DNA of 64,000 nucleotides, taken from contig NZ_CP157278.1 in the NCBI RefSeq assembly GCF_040026395.1, positions 3,782,001 through 3,846,000 of the forward strand. The letters are read 5' to 3'. Position 1 is the first letter of the stretch. Every line of letters starts with the position of its first letter. Positions 18,026 through 27,531 of the stretch are shown piece by piece. Under the pieces are notes generated by a model. The model saw only the letters and a program-made list of their open reading frames with translations, was not told where the DNA came from and ran no database searches. The translations under genes were made by a program, and so were the position numbers. Origin of the DNA: Pedobacter lusitanus. Lineage in GTDB: Bacteria; Bacteroidota; Bacteroidia; Sphingobacteriales; Sphingobacteriaceae.

Positions 18026-19945
18026 TTAGAATTTCCAGCGAACAAAAGCTTCCATCGCTTCATATTCTGCTAATCCAAGATCATCGTAGGCTTTCGCTGT
18101 TTCTCTGTTTCTGTCCTCAGCACGTTCCCAGAATTCTCTTGAATCATCACCCGGGAATACTGCTCTGTCTTTTTGTGACTGATGTTTGAAAATGGCATAT
18201 TTCTTTTTTAGTAACTCCTGCGGGCTTAATGGAACAGCCATTTCAATCTCATGCGTATCGAATTCCTGCCATGCCCCACGATAAAGCCATAGCCAGCAGT
18301 CTTTTGCCCATTCTTCCGTTTTTCTCAGACGGTTCATCGCCTCCAGAATTATATGAAAACAAACGATGTGAGTACCATGCGGATCTTCAAAATCTCCGGC
18401 CGCGAATATCTGCTCAGGTTTAACTTTTTGAAGTAGCTCTATAGTCAGTTCTATATCCAGGTCGGTTACCGGATTTTTCTTGTTTTTCCCGGTTTCGTAG
18501 AATGGTAATGCCATGAAATGAATATGATCATCTTCAAGGCCACAATAACGTGCTCCTGCTATAGCTTCACCTTTTCTGATCAGTCCTTTTACAGATTGAA
18601 TTTCTGGTGTATCTACCTGGTTAGGTAGTTTTTTTGCAATAAAAGAGCGCATATTCTGGTAGATATTTTCAAGCTCTTTTTGATCAAGTCCCATTTTTTC
18701 TGCAAAATCAATACTGAATTCCACAAACCTCAAAGCGTCATCATCCCAAACGGCAGTGTTTCCGGAAGTCTGATAAGCTACATGAACATCATGTTCCTGA
18801 TCTACCAGGCGGATAAAAGTACCACCCATAGAGATTACATCATCATCCGGGTGCGGAGAAAAAATTACCACTCTTTTTTTAGCAGGCTCTGCTCTTTCCG
18901 GACGCTGAGAGTCGTCTGCATTGGGTTTGCCTCCGGGCCATCCCGTTATAGTATGTTGTAATTTGTTGAATATATGGATATTGATGTTATAAACTGGCCC
19001 TCTTTCAATGGCTAACTGCGCCATACCGTGATTATTATAATCATCCTCAGTAAGTTTTAATATTGGTTTTTTTAGTGTGTTGGCCAGCCATATTACCGCT
19101 TTTCTGATTAATTTGTCTTCCCATACACAATCTTTAACAAGCCATGGTGTATCAAAACGGGTTAATAAAGAGGCTGCATCCTTATCCAGAATAAATTCCA
19201 CATGATCAGAAAGCTGTAAGTAAGTAGCAGGTACTTCACTTGAAATTTCTCCTTCGACTGCTTTTTTTATAATAGAAGCTTTCTTCTGGTTCCATGCCAT
19301 TAATATGATTTCGCGGGCCTTGAAAATAGTCCCGATACCCATTGTAATTGCTTTTGCAGGAACAAAAGATTTTCCTCCGAAGTCTCTGGCAGCATCTCTT
19401 CTGGTCAGGTCATCAAGGGTTACCAGACGGGTACCTGAGTTTGGTGCTGACCCCGGTTCATTAAACCCGATGTGACCGGTACGTCCGATTCCGAGAATTT
19501 GAATATCCAGACCTCCATGTTCACCTATTTTGCGTTCGTAATCCAGACAGAAAGCAGGAATAGCTTCAAGACTTAAGGTCCCGTCCGGAATGTTGATGTT
19601 CTCTTTTGGAATATCAATATGATCAAACAGATGTTCTTTCATGAAAGTCACATAACTCTGGGCTGCATCAGGCTGCATCGGGTAGTATTCATCCAGATTG
19701 AAAGTTATCACATTATTGAAACTCAGATTTTCTTCTTTGTGCAAGCGGACAAGTTCTGCATAAACAGCTATTGGCGTAGCTCCTGTTGCGAGGCCAAGAA
19801 CTGCCTTTTGTTTCTTTTCTTGTTTTTCTCTGATGAGATTAGCGATGCGCTGTGCAACGTTTAGAGATGCTGTCTTGGGATTGTCAAATACTGAAACAGG
19901 GAGTTTTTCGAAACGTGTTTCTTCCAAAAGATTTAATCTTGCCAT
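18026..19945 (-). CDS. nagB: Glucosamine-6-phosphate deaminase fused to PIG-L deacetylase domain
   Basis: 639 residues. The first about 280 residues are a NagB domain (GLATGATPIAVYAELVRLH, FNLDEYYPM, LGIGRTGHIGFNEPGS), which converts glucosamine-6-phosphate to fructose-6-phosphate and ammonia. The rest is a PIG-L/LmbE deacetylase-like domain, recognised from VVIFSPHPDDDVISMGG with the zinc motif starting at His365, and from FEDPHGTH. The fused form of about 640-660 residues is common in Bacteroidota and suggests that N-acetylated substrate is deacetylated and deaminated by one protein, but this coupling is inference. No neighbouring amino-sugar genes are seen. Confidence 0.9.
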   Translation of the reverse strand: MARLNLLEETRFEKLPVSVFDNPKTASLNVAQRIANLIREKQEKKQKAVLGLATGATPIAVYAELVRLHKEENLSFNNVITFNLDEYYPMQPDAAQSYVTFMKEHLFDHIDIPKENINIPDGTLSLEAIPAFCLDYERKIGEHGGLDIQILGIGRTGHIGFNEPGSAPNSGTRLVTLDDLTRRDAARDFGGKSFVPAKAITMGIGTIFKAREIILMAWNQKKASIIKKAVEGEISSEVPATYLQLSDHVEFILDKDAASLLTRFDTPWLVKDCVWEDKLIRKAVIWLANTLKKPILKLTEDDYNNHGMAQLAIERGPVYNINIHIFNKLQHTITGWPGGKPNADDSQRPERAEPAKKRVVIFSPHPDDDVISMGGTFIRLVDQEHDVHVAYQTSGNTAVWDDDALRFVEFSIDFAEKMGLDQKELENIYQNMRSFIAKKLPNQVDTPEIQSVKGLIRKGEAIAGARYCGLEDDHIHFMALPFYETGKNKKNPVTDLDIELTIELLQKVKPEQIFAAGDFEDPHGTHIVCFHIILEAMNRLRKTEEWAKDCWLWLYRGAWQEFDTHEIEMAVPLSPQELLKKKYAIFKHQSQKDRAVFPGDDSREFWERAEDRNRETAKAYDDLGLAEYEAMEAFVRWKF

Positions 19946-20078
19946 TTTTAGTATGGAGTTTTTGAGGATTTAAGGAAGACGTAAATATAAAAAAGATTTT
20001 GAGTCTTCGATTAAAAAAGGGGAATGATGTTTTTTTGATAACATACCGTTTTACATGCGTTATATAGAAGGCTCTTTG

Positions 20079-20111
20079 TTGGGTTATTGCTGTTTTTTTT
20101 TCATATTTTTG
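20079..20111 (+). promoter_or_regulatory. Candidate promoter for the 71-residue gene and S41 protease
   Basis: TATTTTTG at 20104-20111 fits TAnnTTTG; TTG at 20079-20081 lies 22 nt upstream, a little wide. The start codon at 20128 is 17 bases after the -7 element. Confidence 0.45.
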
Positions 20112-20127
20112 CGGGAAAGAATATATT

Positions 20128-20343
20128 ATGGCAAGCTTTACATTCACTCCTGAAACAGCGCAAAGAGTTAAAATCAAAGTTCTTAGAAAATACAGAGATC
20201 TGGCTAAAGAAAATTTAGTGTTTGCACCCGGTCAGGAGGATCAGTTGGTTAATCAGTTGACTACTTTATTGCACAGGGACGCCAGATATGTGGAATTTAC
20301 TATTAATAAAGCACTTGCTGATCCTGAAGGAAACAGGTTGTAA
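20128..20343 (+). CDS. Small conserved-looking protein of unknown function
   Basis: 71 residues, basic N-terminal half and an acidic C-terminal end, no signal peptide or membrane segment. It starts MASFTFTPETAQRVKIKV and contains LLHRDARYVEFTINKAL. No family recognised. A promoter-like sequence precedes it, and its stop is 40 bases before the S41 protease, so it is likely a real expressed gene in the same transcript. Confidence 0.65.
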   Translation: MASFTFTPETAQRVKIKVLRKYRDLAKENLVFAPGQEDQLVNQLTTLLHRDARYVEFTINKALADPEGNRL

Positions 20344-20383
20344 GTTAAGATGCATGTAAACGCATCCTCTTTAAATAATTTGC

Positions 20384-22087
20384 ATGCTCATGAAACGAAA
20401 TAAGTTTGCGCTCCTGTTTGCTCTTATTGCATTTGCGTCTTTAACCTGGTCTTTTAAGGAGGATTTATTCCTTGTATCTAAAAATCTGGACATTTTTGCC
20501 TCCCTGTATAAGGAGATTAATATCAATTATGTAGATGAGACCAGTCCTTCAGATTTAATGAAAACCGGCATTGATGCCATGCTGGAATCATTAGATCCTT
20601 ATACAACTTATGTTCCTGAATCTGAAGTAGAAGAGTATAAACTGAAATATGTAAGTACGCAGTTTGGAGGAATAGGCGCGAGCACTGTTTTTATCGAAGG
20701 AAAACTCTTTGTAAATGAAGTAAGTTCCGGTTACCCTGCATTTAAGCTGGGGATACAACCTGGTGATCAGATTGTGAAGATCAATGGAGTTGAAGTAAAA
20801 GGGAAAGACCGTACAGAAGTTAGCCGTTTACTTCGTGGCCCCCGTGGTACTGCCGTAGACCTGTTGATTGTCAGAGAGGGAACTGTAATTCAGAAACAAC
20901 TGGTAAGAGATGAAATCAGGCAGCCTAATGTATCCTATTCGGGTATGGTAGGTGATATTGCCTATATCCGTTTGGATAAGTTTCTTGAAAATTCTGCACA
21001 GGAAGTACAGGATGCTGCTGTTGAGCTGAATAAACAGCACCCTAAGGGGCTAATTCTTGATCTTAGATATAACGGTGGTGGGATTTTGCAGGAAGCTGTA
21101 AAAATTGTTAATCTCTTTGTAAATAAAGATTTGGTTGTTGTTACTCAAAAGGGGCGTAATCCTGAAAAGACAGTTAGTTATAAAACCAATAATCTTCCAT
21201 TATTACCTGACCTTCCTTTGGCAGTTATTATTAACGGTTCTTCGGCATCGGCCTCCGAAATTGTTGCAGGAGCATTGCAGGATCTGGATCGGGGCGTTAT
21301 TATTGGGCAGCGCAGTTATGGTAAAGGGCTGGTGCAGCAGACGTTTAATTTACCATATAACAGTCTTGTTAAAGTTACTGTTGCTAAATACTTCACCCCA
21401 TCCGGCAGATGTATACAAGCTGTTGATTATGCGCATAAAAATGCAGAAGGAAAGAATATAAAAATAGCGGATTCATTGATCGCCAAATATAAAACCAGGA
21501 CTGGAAGAAGTGTGTATAACGGGAGCGGAGTTTATCCTGATGTAGAAGTTGGAGCTACAAAACTAAGCCCGATTACGATATCTCTGATTAGTAAAAGTAT
21601 GTTTTTTGACTTTGCCAACGCTTACAAAAGGAAGCATGCTGCCATCAGTCCGGCGACGGATTTCCAGCTGTCAGATGAGGAATATGCTGCATTTGCAAGT
21701 TCACTGGATGATAAAGATTATTCTTATGTTTCTGCTACCGAGCGATTGTTATCTGATCTCAGAGCTGAAGCCGAAAAAGAACAGAAACTGACTGCAGTCA
21801 AAAAAGATCTGGAAGATTTAAAAGCCAAGATGCTGGTTGCAAAAAAAACAGAGGTGCTTCAGCATAAAGCTGAGATTAAAAGAATACTGGAAACACAGAT
21901 TGTAAGCAGATATTATTTTGAGAAGGGTAAAATAATGCAAGCATTCCAGTATGATAAAGAGTTGGAAGCAGCAAAATCACTGCTGGGTAACTCCTCTAAA
22001 ATGCTTGCAATATTGAAAGGTGAGGGTGCTTATAAAACTATAGGTGATCCTGCTAAAATAGTAACAGGAGTAACAGATAGTAATTAA
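20384..22087 (+). CDS. S41 family C-terminal processing protease
   Basis: 567 residues; N-terminal signal/anchor (LLFALIAFASLTWSF), helical region, PDZ domain around residues 85-170 (GGIGASTVFIEG, GYPAFKLGIQPGDQIVKINGVEV), then the S41 serine protease core with GLILDLRYNGGGIL and the catalytic serine in NGSSASASEIVAGALQD, and lysine in GQRSYGKGLVQ. The C-terminus has a charged helical extension. It cuts periplasmic protein tails, as Prc/CtpA do. A second start codon at 20390 is equally possible. The stop codon directly abuts that of the convergent ferredoxin gene. Confidence 0.9.
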   Translation: MLMKRNKFALLFALIAFASLTWSFKEDLFLVSKNLDIFASLYKEININYVDETSPSDLMKTGIDAMLESLDPYTTYVPESEVEEYKLKYVSTQFGGIGASTVFIEGKLFVNEVSSGYPAFKLGIQPGDQIVKINGVEVKGKDRTEVSRLLRGPRGTAVDLLIVREGTVIQKQLVRDEIRQPNVSYSGMVGDIAYIRLDKFLENSAQEVQDAAVELNKQHPKGLILDLRYNGGGILQEAVKIVNLFVNKDLVVVTQKGRNPEKTVSYKTNNLPLLPDLPLAVIINGSSASASEIVAGALQDLDRGVIIGQRSYGKGLVQQTFNLPYNSLVKVTVAKYFTPSGRCIQAVDYAHKNAEGKNIKIADSLIAKYKTRTGRSVYNGSGVYPDVEVGATKLSPITISLISKSMFFDFANAYKRKHAAISPATDFQLSDEEYAAFASSLDDKDYSYVSATERLLSDLRAEAEKEQKLTAVKKDLEDLKAKMLVAKKTEVLQHKAEIKRILETQIVSRYYFEKGKIMQAFQYDKELEAAKSLLGNSSKMLAILKGEGAYKTIGDPAKIVTGVTDSN

Positions 22088-22417
22088 TTATTCAACCCCG
22101 TGTAATTTAACTACAAGTCCGTCCATGTCATGACTTAACTGTAACTGGCAGGCTAATCTTGAATTAGGTAAAAGATCAGGCAGGGTGTCCAGCATAGCAT
22201 ATTCGTCATCTGTCATTTCCTTTAGCTTTTCTTCTCCTTCTAAAACATCTACGCAGCAGGTTGCACATAAAGCCATACCTCCGCAGGTAGCTAAAATGTC
22301 ATACTCACAGGCTTTAAGATATTCCATTAAACTTAAGCCCATATCTACCGGGGCTTCAAGTGAAGTCAAAGTACCATCAGGATTCTGAACGTGTACGGTA
22401 ATATTATTTTCTTCCAT
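22088..22417 (-). CDS. 2Fe-2S ferredoxin
   Basis: 109 residues, adrenodoxin/putidaredoxin type. Cluster ligands are in ATCGGMALCATCC (C-x5-C-x2-C) and in a fourth Cys near residue 86 (SRLACQLQL). A typical electron carrier. It is transcribed just after, and probably with, the reductase gene 3 bases upstream, which would reduce it with NAD(P)H. The two genes therefore form a small redox operon. Confidence 0.9.
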   Translation of the reverse strand: MEENNITVHVQNPDGTLTSLEAPVDMGLSLMEYLKACEYDILATCGGMALCATCCVDVLEGEEKLKEMTDDEYAMLDTLPDLLPNSRLACQLQLSHDMDGLVVKLHGVE

Positions 22418-22420
22418 TAT

Positions 22421-23431
22421 TTAAAATTCTGCTACTCCGTTAACTGTAGTATATTTCATAGTGTATTTAATACCAGGGTTCATGTACTGGTAAGCACTGT
22501 GACTCATTAATGCAGCTTCATGGAATCCACAAAGGATTAACTTTAATTTATTTGTATAAGTATTGATATCGCCGATTGCGTAAATACCAGGAATATTCGT
22601 AGAATAATCATCTGTATTTACTTCAATTGCACTTTTGTGGATATTCAGATTCCATTGTTCAATAGGGCCTAATTTCGGACTTAAACCAAAAAGAGGAATC
22701 AGGTGATCAGCAGGAATAATTGTTTTTTCAAGACTGCGGTTATGAACCAGTTCCACATTTTCCAGTTTACCATGTCCTGATACAGAGTTCAGATTACTGT
22801 TTAGTACCAGATTAATTTTTCCGCTTTCAGCCAGTTCCATTACTTTGTTTACTGAATCCGGTGCACCACGGAAGCTTTCACTGCGGTGAACCAGTGTTAA
22901 TTCTTCTACAATGTCAGCCAGAAATATAGTCCAGTCTAATGCTGAGTCACCACCACCGGCAATTACCATTTTTTGTCCCCTGTATTGCTCAGGATCTAAA
23001 ATCATATAGTTAACACCGCGTCCGTTCTCAAATTGTTCCAATCCGGCAACAGCAGGTTTACGAGGTTCAAAACAACCTAATCCACCAGCAATTACAACTA
23101 CTTTGGCTTCTATTTTAGTTCCCATATTAGTGGTCAGAACAAAATCGCCTTCTCCGCGTTTTTCCAATCCTTCAATACGTTCACCCAGGGTGTAACCAGG
23201 GTGAAAAGGCTTGGCCTGTTCTACCAGGTTATCAACTAATTCCTGAGCAAGTACGCTCGGATAACCAGGGATATCATATATCGGTTTTTTAGGATAAATT
23301 TCAGAAAGCTGACCTCCAACCTGAGGTAAGTAATCAATTAAATGACAACGCATTTTAAGCAAACCTGCTTCGAAAATAGCAAACAAACCTACGGGTCCGG
23401 CGCCAATGATGGCTATATCTGTAGAAATCAT
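22421..23431 (-). CDS. Ferredoxin-NADP+ reductase (thioredoxin-reductase-like)
   Basis: 336 residues. FAD-binding GAGPVGLFAIFEAGLLKMR at the N-terminus, EIYPKKPIYDIPGYP, then NAD(P)-binding GGGDSALDWTI and the C-terminal FAD motif YAIGDINTY. There is no CxxC redox pair where thioredoxin reductase has one, which points to the homodimeric ferredoxin/flavodoxin-NADP+ oxidoreductase (YumC type). The ferredoxin gene 3 bases downstream is the likely partner. Confidence 0.9.
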   Translation of the reverse strand: MISTDIAIIGAGPVGLFAIFEAGLLKMRCHLIDYLPQVGGQLSEIYPKKPIYDIPGYPSVLAQELVDNLVEQAKPFHPGYTLGERIEGLEKRGEGDFVLTTNMGTKIEAKVVVIAGGLGCFEPRKPAVAGLEQFENGRGVNYMILDPEQYRGQKMVIAGGGDSALDWTIFLADIVEELTLVHRSESFRGAPDSVNKVMELAESGKINLVLNSNLNSVSGHGKLENVELVHNRSLEKTIIPADHLIPLFGLSPKLGPIEQWNLNIHKSAIEVNTDDYSTNIPGIYAIGDINTYTNKLKLILCGFHEAALMSHSAYQYMNPGIKYTMKYTTVNGVAEF

Positions 23432-23619
23432 GTATTTAAATTTGTTGCGAATTTACGAAATTCATTTGTAATGATTCTCAATTGTATGCATTTGGTTTAA
23501 AATTGAGGCTGATTTGACAAAGTTGACCAATCTAGTGGGGTAAGTATTCATTTTTTCATATGCTTAAGGCCGATTACAGGTAAAAAATATTTTTGAACAT
23601 GAATGATAAAATGGTTGAC

Positions 23620-23627
23620 TATCTTTG
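23620..23627 (+). promoter_or_regulatory. -7 promoter element close to the lpxH start
   Basis: TATCTTTG matches TAnnTTTG. It ends 7 bases before the ATG at 23635, so transcription would begin at or next to the start codon. The -33 element is weak (TTTG at 23592-23595, 24 nt upstream). Confidence 0.45.
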
Positions 23628-23634
23628 AATATTG

Positions 23635-24390
23635 ATGAAAAAGAACATATATTTTGCCTCTGATTTTCATTTAGGGTCACCAAATCACGCGGCAAGTCGT
23701 CTTCGCGAAGACCGTATTGTCCGCTGGCTTACCTCTATCGAACCAACTTGTGCTGAGTTATTTTTGATGGGAGATATTTTTGATTTCTGGTTTGAGTATA
23801 AAACCGTAGTTCCCAAAGGATATATCCGTTTACTTGGTAAGCTGGCCTCAATGTCCGATGCTGGTACAAAAATCTATTTTTTTAAGGGAAACCACGATAT
23901 GTGGGTAGATGATTATTTCACCAAAGAAATGGGGATCCAGATTATCAGCGATGAGCTGGTTATCCATAGAGGGGGAAAGAGTTTTTATTTGCATCACGGA
24001 GATGGATTGGGGCCCGGGGATGCGAATTACAGGATACTGAGAAAGATTTTTAGAAATCCTGTCTGCAGGTGGTTGTTTTCTATTCTCCCGCCAAGGATTG
24101 GCCTGGGCATTGCAAATGGCTGGTCTGGTCATAGCCGTATGGCCAGCAGTTCGGTAGAAGAATTTTTTCTGGGTGATGAAAATGAATGGCTGGCTGTTTA
24201 TTCCCGGGATGTGCTGAAAAAACAGCATTATGATTACTTTATTTACGGACATCGTCATTTGCCTATGATCGTCGATCTGGGGAGCAATAGTAAGTATTAC
24301 AATATAGGGGAGTGGTTTGGATATAATTCTTATGCTGTTTTTGACGGAGAGGAGTTGAGTTTGAAGTACTTTGAAAAGGCCGGAGATTAA
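23635..24390 (+). CDS. lpxH: UDP-2,3-diacylglucosamine diphosphatase
   Basis: 251 residues of the calcineurin-like phosphoesterase fold; cleaves UDP-2,3-diacylglucosamine to lipid X and UMP in lipid A synthesis. Metal motifs: DFHLGSP, GDIFDFW, KGNHDMW, HHGDGLGPGD and GHRHLP, all in the order of the family. Length is normal. ATG 23635 is chosen; a TTG one codon upstream (23632) is also in frame. The gene stands alone between the ferredoxin reductase (divergent) and prfA. Confidence 0.85.
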   Translation: MKKNIYFASDFHLGSPNHAASRLREDRIVRWLTSIEPTCAELFLMGDIFDFWFEYKTVVPKGYIRLLGKLASMSDAGTKIYFFKGNHDMWVDDYFTKEMGIQIISDELVIHRGGKSFYLHHGDGLGPGDANYRILRKIFRNPVCRWLFSILPPRIGLGIANGWSGHSRMASSSVEEFFLGDENEWLAVYSRDVLKKQHYDYFIYGHRHLPMIVDLGSNSKYYNIGEWFGYNSYAVFDGEELSLKYFEKAGD

Positions 24391-24569
24391 TTCTGAGTTG
24401 AAAACAATAACATATTTCAATGAAAAACCTTATTTTTGTAATCCTATAAATATCAATTGCTTCTTACACCATTCTAACACGGCAATTTCTGGTAATTCAC
24501 ATCGGAAGTTGGTCTCATATCGTTGTTTAATGGGTAGGAGTGGTTATTTATTAGTTGAATAAAAAGATT

Positions 24570-25643
24570 ATGTTAGAGAAATTAGAAGCTATAAAAATTC
24601 GCTGGGAAGATGTTGAAGAGCAACTGACCAATCCTGATACTATGCAGGATATGAAACGTTTTGCCCAGTTAAATAAAGAATATAAAGACCTTAGCAAGAT
24701 TGTAAATGAGTATCATGTTTACAAGAATGTAATGAGTAACATCGATGCAAATAAAGAAATCCTTGTTACTGAGAAGGATGCCGAAATGCGTGAAATGGCT
24801 AAAGAAGAACTGGATCTGCTATTAAAACAACAGGAGGAAATTGAAGAAAGAGTTCGTCTGATGTTGATTCCGGTAGATCCTGAGGATTCAAAAAATGCGG
24901 TATTTGAGATCAGAGGTGGTACAGGGGGTGATGAAGCAGCTTTGTTTGCTGGTGATTTATATAGAATGTATACCCGTTTCTTTGAGCAGAAGCGCTGGAA
25001 AGTAGAGGTTGTGGATGTTACTGAAGGTACAGCCGGCGGCTATAAAGAGGTAATCATGAAAGTTAGCGGTGAAGATGTATACGGACAGTTAAAATATGAG
25101 TCTGGTGTACATCGTGTACAGCGTGTACCTGATACAGAAACTCAGGGAAGAGTACATACTTCTGCAGCTTCTGTAGCTGTATTACCAGAGGTAGAGGAAA
25201 TAGATTTCTATTTAAACCCTGCTGATATTGATCTTCAGACTTCACGTTCTGGTGGTGCTGGTGGACAGAACGTAAATAAGGTAGAGACTAAAGTGCAGTT
25301 GACGCACAGACCAACAGGTATGGTTGTAGTTTGTCAGCAGGAGCGTTCACAATTAGGTAACAGAGAGATTGCAATGGAGATGTTGCGTAGTAAGCTGTAT
25401 GATATCGAATTACAGAAGCGTAATGGAGATATTGCTTCGAGACGTAAAACTATGGTGTCTACAGGGGACCGTTCGGCTAAGATCAGAACTTACAATTATC
25501 CGCAGGGAAGGGTAACAGATCACCGTATCGGATTAACCCTTTATAACCTGAATGGTGTAATGGATGGGGGTGTACAGGAACTTATTGATGCCTTGCAGTT
25601 CGCTGAAAATGCTGAAAAGATGAAAGAGGGCTCTGTAATCTAA
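24570..25643 (+). CDS. prfA: Peptide chain release factor 1
   Basis: 357 residues from ATG 24570, the usual RF1 length; an upstream TTG at 24555 would add five residues and is less likely. It carries [23 protein letters not shown], the [13 protein letters not shown] segment with the universal GGQ motif that triggers peptidyl-tRNA hydrolysis, and the anticodon-like region that distinguishes RF1 ([15 protein letters not shown]). Recognises UAA/UAG stops. A TATTTTTG at 24431-24438 may be its promoter. The tRNA-Asp gene follows after a separate promoter. Confidence 0.95.
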   Translation: MLEKLEAIKIRWEDVEEQLTNPDTMQDMKRFAQLNKEYKDLSKIVNEYHVYKNVMSNIDANKEILVTEKDAEMREMAKEELDLLLKQQEEIEERVRLMLIPVDPEDSKNAVFEIRGGTGGDEAALFAGDLYRMYTRFFEQKRWKVEVVDVTEGTAGGYKEVIMKVSGEDVYGQLKYESGVHRVQRVPDTETQGRVHTSAASVAVLPEVEEIDFYLNPADIDLQTSRSGGAGGQNVNKVETKVQLTHRPTGMVVVCQQERSQLGNREIAMEMLRSKLYDIELQKRNGDIASRRKTMVSTGDRSAKIRTYNYPQGRVTDHRIGLTLYNLNGVMDGGVQELIDALQFAENAEKMKEGSVI

Positions 25644-25682
25644 TGAGTTAGGTTTTTGGCCAAAAATAATTGAAATATTAAT

Positions 25683-25712
25683 TTTGAATTGTAATTATAG
25701 TTCCTATATTTG
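25683..25712 (+). promoter_or_regulatory. Promoter of first tRNA-Asp gene
   Basis: TTTG at 25683-25686, 18-nt spacer, TATATTTG at 25705-25712: a near-ideal Bacteroidota promoter. The mature tRNA starts 21 bases after it. Confidence 0.8.
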
Positions 25713-25732
25713 CAATCCCGAAAGGGAAAGAC

Positions 25733-25806
25733 GGACCGGTAGTTCAGCTGGTTAGAATGCCGCCCTGTCACGGCGGAGGTCGCGGGTTCGAGTCCCGTCC
25801 GGTCCG
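25733..25806 (+). tRNA. tRNA-Asp (GTC), copy 1
   Basis: 74-nt cloverleaf: acceptor GGACCGG pairs with CCGGTCC, discriminator G at 25806; anticodon stem CCGCC/GGCGG with loop CTGTCAC, anticodon GTC at 25767-25769; T loop GTTCGAG. CCA is not encoded. Identical to the second copy at 28464-28537. Confidence 0.97.
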
Positions 25807-25825
25807 CAAGATTAGACAAAATATT

Positions 25826-25860
25826 AAAAAGCCTGTTATCATATGATAACAGGCTTTTTT
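25826..25860 (+). terminator. Terminator after tRNA-Asp copy 1
   Basis: Palindromic hairpin GCCTGTTATCA / TGATAACAGGC flanked by A-run and T-run. The same hairpin follows the second tRNA copy. Being symmetrical it may also stop the MFS gene arriving from the right. Confidence 0.9.
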
Positions 25861-25898
25861 GCTTTACAGCGCTCCTGATTTCTGGTGTTTTTTTTCTG

Positions 25899-27041
25899 TC
25901 AGGTCGAGAATTTCGTATATTGTTTAATCACTAATACGATTGCAGATAATACCAATAAGATGACGCTTGACCATATCACAATGCGGATGTGGAAGTGAGC
26001 GATACATAATCCTCCGATCGCTGTGCCTAAAGTCACAGCCAGATTCCCGCAGGAGGTAAATATGCTATTCACAAATTCCGGTGCCTCCGATGCTGCCGAG
26101 GTTACGTTCACATTGCTAATTAAAAAGCCCGCTGTATGGATGAATCCCCATAGTCCCGTTACAATTATCATTGGAGCAAATTGGCTGCCTTCAAAATAGA
26201 GTAAAATATGAATAAGAGATAAAGCAATTATAAAGGCGAAAGTTGTTTTAGTGATATTTTTACTCAGGAATTTGCCTGCAAAATAGTTACCTCCTATACC
26301 CGTGAAGCCAAAAATGAGCAGCATCAGGCTAATCTCTATATTATTCATCCTGGTGACCTTTTCTAAAAATACTGCTATGTATCCATAGGTAGAATACATG
26401 CCGGCAATCATCAGGCAGGCCAGAATAAGATTTATCCATAAAACAGGTTTTCTTAGTATTGTCCTCTGTGCGCCTTGTGGTTGTTTTTCTATTGCCGGCA
26501 ATTCAGGAAGAAGGATCAGCATAGCTGAAAAAGAAATCAGGTTAATAATTGCACATAATATAAATGATGCCTGCCAATTGAAAAGACTGGTCATAAATGT
26601 GGCTAGTGGTACCCCCAGAACACTTGCTATGGTAAAGCCGCCGAAGACAATACTTACCGCTGCGGGGCTTTGCTCTTTGGGTACGCTGCCTGCTGCTGTG
26701 GATAATGCAATGGACCAGAATATAGGATGTAAAAATGCAGGCAGCATTCTGGCAAGCAGGAGCATATTGAAGCTTACAGAAAAGCCTGATAAGATATTTG
26801 AAATGGTAAAGACAGCCAAAACCAGTAACATGAGCTTCTTTCTGTCGAATGATGAAGCCAGAAGCATCATAAATGGAGCAAAGATTGCAATGATAATTGC
26901 AAATGAGCTTAAAAGCAAGCCGGTTTTATCGATGGTGATATTAAATCTTTCGGCTATTTGTGGCAAGATTCCAATAACGCTAAATTCTGTCGTAGCAATG
27001 CCAAATATACCTGTCGCGAGTATATAAAGTGTTCGTCTCAT
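25899..27041 (-). CDS. MFS transporter, DHA1 drug/sugar efflux type
   Basis: 380 residues with twelve predicted hydrophobic helices. The N-terminus GIFGIATTEFSVIGILPQIAERF is the AraJ/YdhP/PbuE-like signature of the DHA1 family (motif A region follows near SFDRKKLML). Such proteins export sugars, purines or drugs by proton antiport. It is divergent from an HxlR regulator with a 121-base intergenic region, so it is probably the regulator's target. Part of the cassette between the two tRNA-Asp genes. Confidence 0.88.
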   Translation of the reverse strand: MRRTLYILATGIFGIATTEFSVIGILPQIAERFNITIDKTGLLLSSFAIIIAIFAPFMMLLASSFDRKKLMLLVLAVFTISNILSGFSVSFNMLLLARMLPAFLHPIFWSIALSTAAGSVPKEQSPAAVSIVFGGFTIASVLGVPLATFMTSLFNWQASFILCAIINLISFSAMLILLPELPAIEKQPQGAQRTILRKPVLWINLILACLMIAGMYSTYGYIAVFLEKVTRMNNIEISLMLLIFGFTGIGGNYFAGKFLSKNITKTTFAFIIALSLIHILLYFEGSQFAPMIIVTGLWGFIHTAGFLISNVNVTSAASEAPEFVNSIFTSCGNLAVTLGTAIGGLCIAHFHIRIVIWSSVILLVLSAIVLVIKQYTKFST

Positions 27042-27162
27042 AAATGCTTCTTATTATGTTTTTTTGCAAATTGCATAAGAATCCGGTTCGTTTTAGGTTG
27101 CTTACTCATAAGTTAAATACTTACTATTTTGAAAGGATTCTCATTTACAAATACTTATATAG

Positions 27163-27525
27163 ATGCCTGAATTCTTTCACGATAAAAAACTCTATTATAC
27201 GCCTATTGAATTTGCATTGGGACATATAGGCGGTACCTGGAAAATGCCCATACTTTGGCGGCTTCAAAACAACGTTCTGCGCTATGGAGAACTGAAAAAG
27301 GATATTCCACATATTACGGATAAAATGCTGGCGAGTCAGCTCCGTGAATTGGAGAATAAAGGCTTAATTAGACGTACTGTGTATCCTGTCGTGCCTTCAA
27401 AAGTAGAATATAGCATAACAGCGAAAGGGATGAAAACGATTCCCGTAATTGAAACCATCATGAAGTATGGTTATGGACTGATTAAAGAAGAAGGGATAGC
27501 GTATCCGCCAAAACAAGATATTTAA
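27163..27525 (+). CDS. HxlR-family winged-helix regulator
   Basis: 120 residues. PIEFALGHIGGTWKMPILWRL, RYGELKKDIPHITDKMLASQLRELE and VEYSITAKG are the classical HxlR/MarR-like segments, including the recognition helix ITDKMLASQLREL. The family senses electrophiles, aldehydes or drugs and controls a divergent gene; here the MFS exporter. The intergenic region contains a directly repeated CTTACT (27101 and 27120) that could be part of its operator. The repair-protein gene starts 6 bases after the stop. Confidence 0.85.
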   Translation: MPEFFHDKKLYYTPIEFALGHIGGTWKMPILWRLQNNVLRYGELKKDIPHITDKMLASQLRELENKGLIRRTVYPVVPSKVEYSITAKGMKTIPVIETIMKYGYGLIKEEGIAYPPKQDI

Positions 27526-27531
27526 TCAAAT

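Noticed and set aside
22081..22092. Terminator between S41 protease and ferredoxin genes
   Set aside because: The two stop codons abut with no intervening hairpin, so transcripts probably overlap.
24371..24562. 63-codon frame between lpxH and prfA
   Set aside because: Overlaps the lpxH end, low-complexity and no start context; the region more likely holds the prfA promoter.
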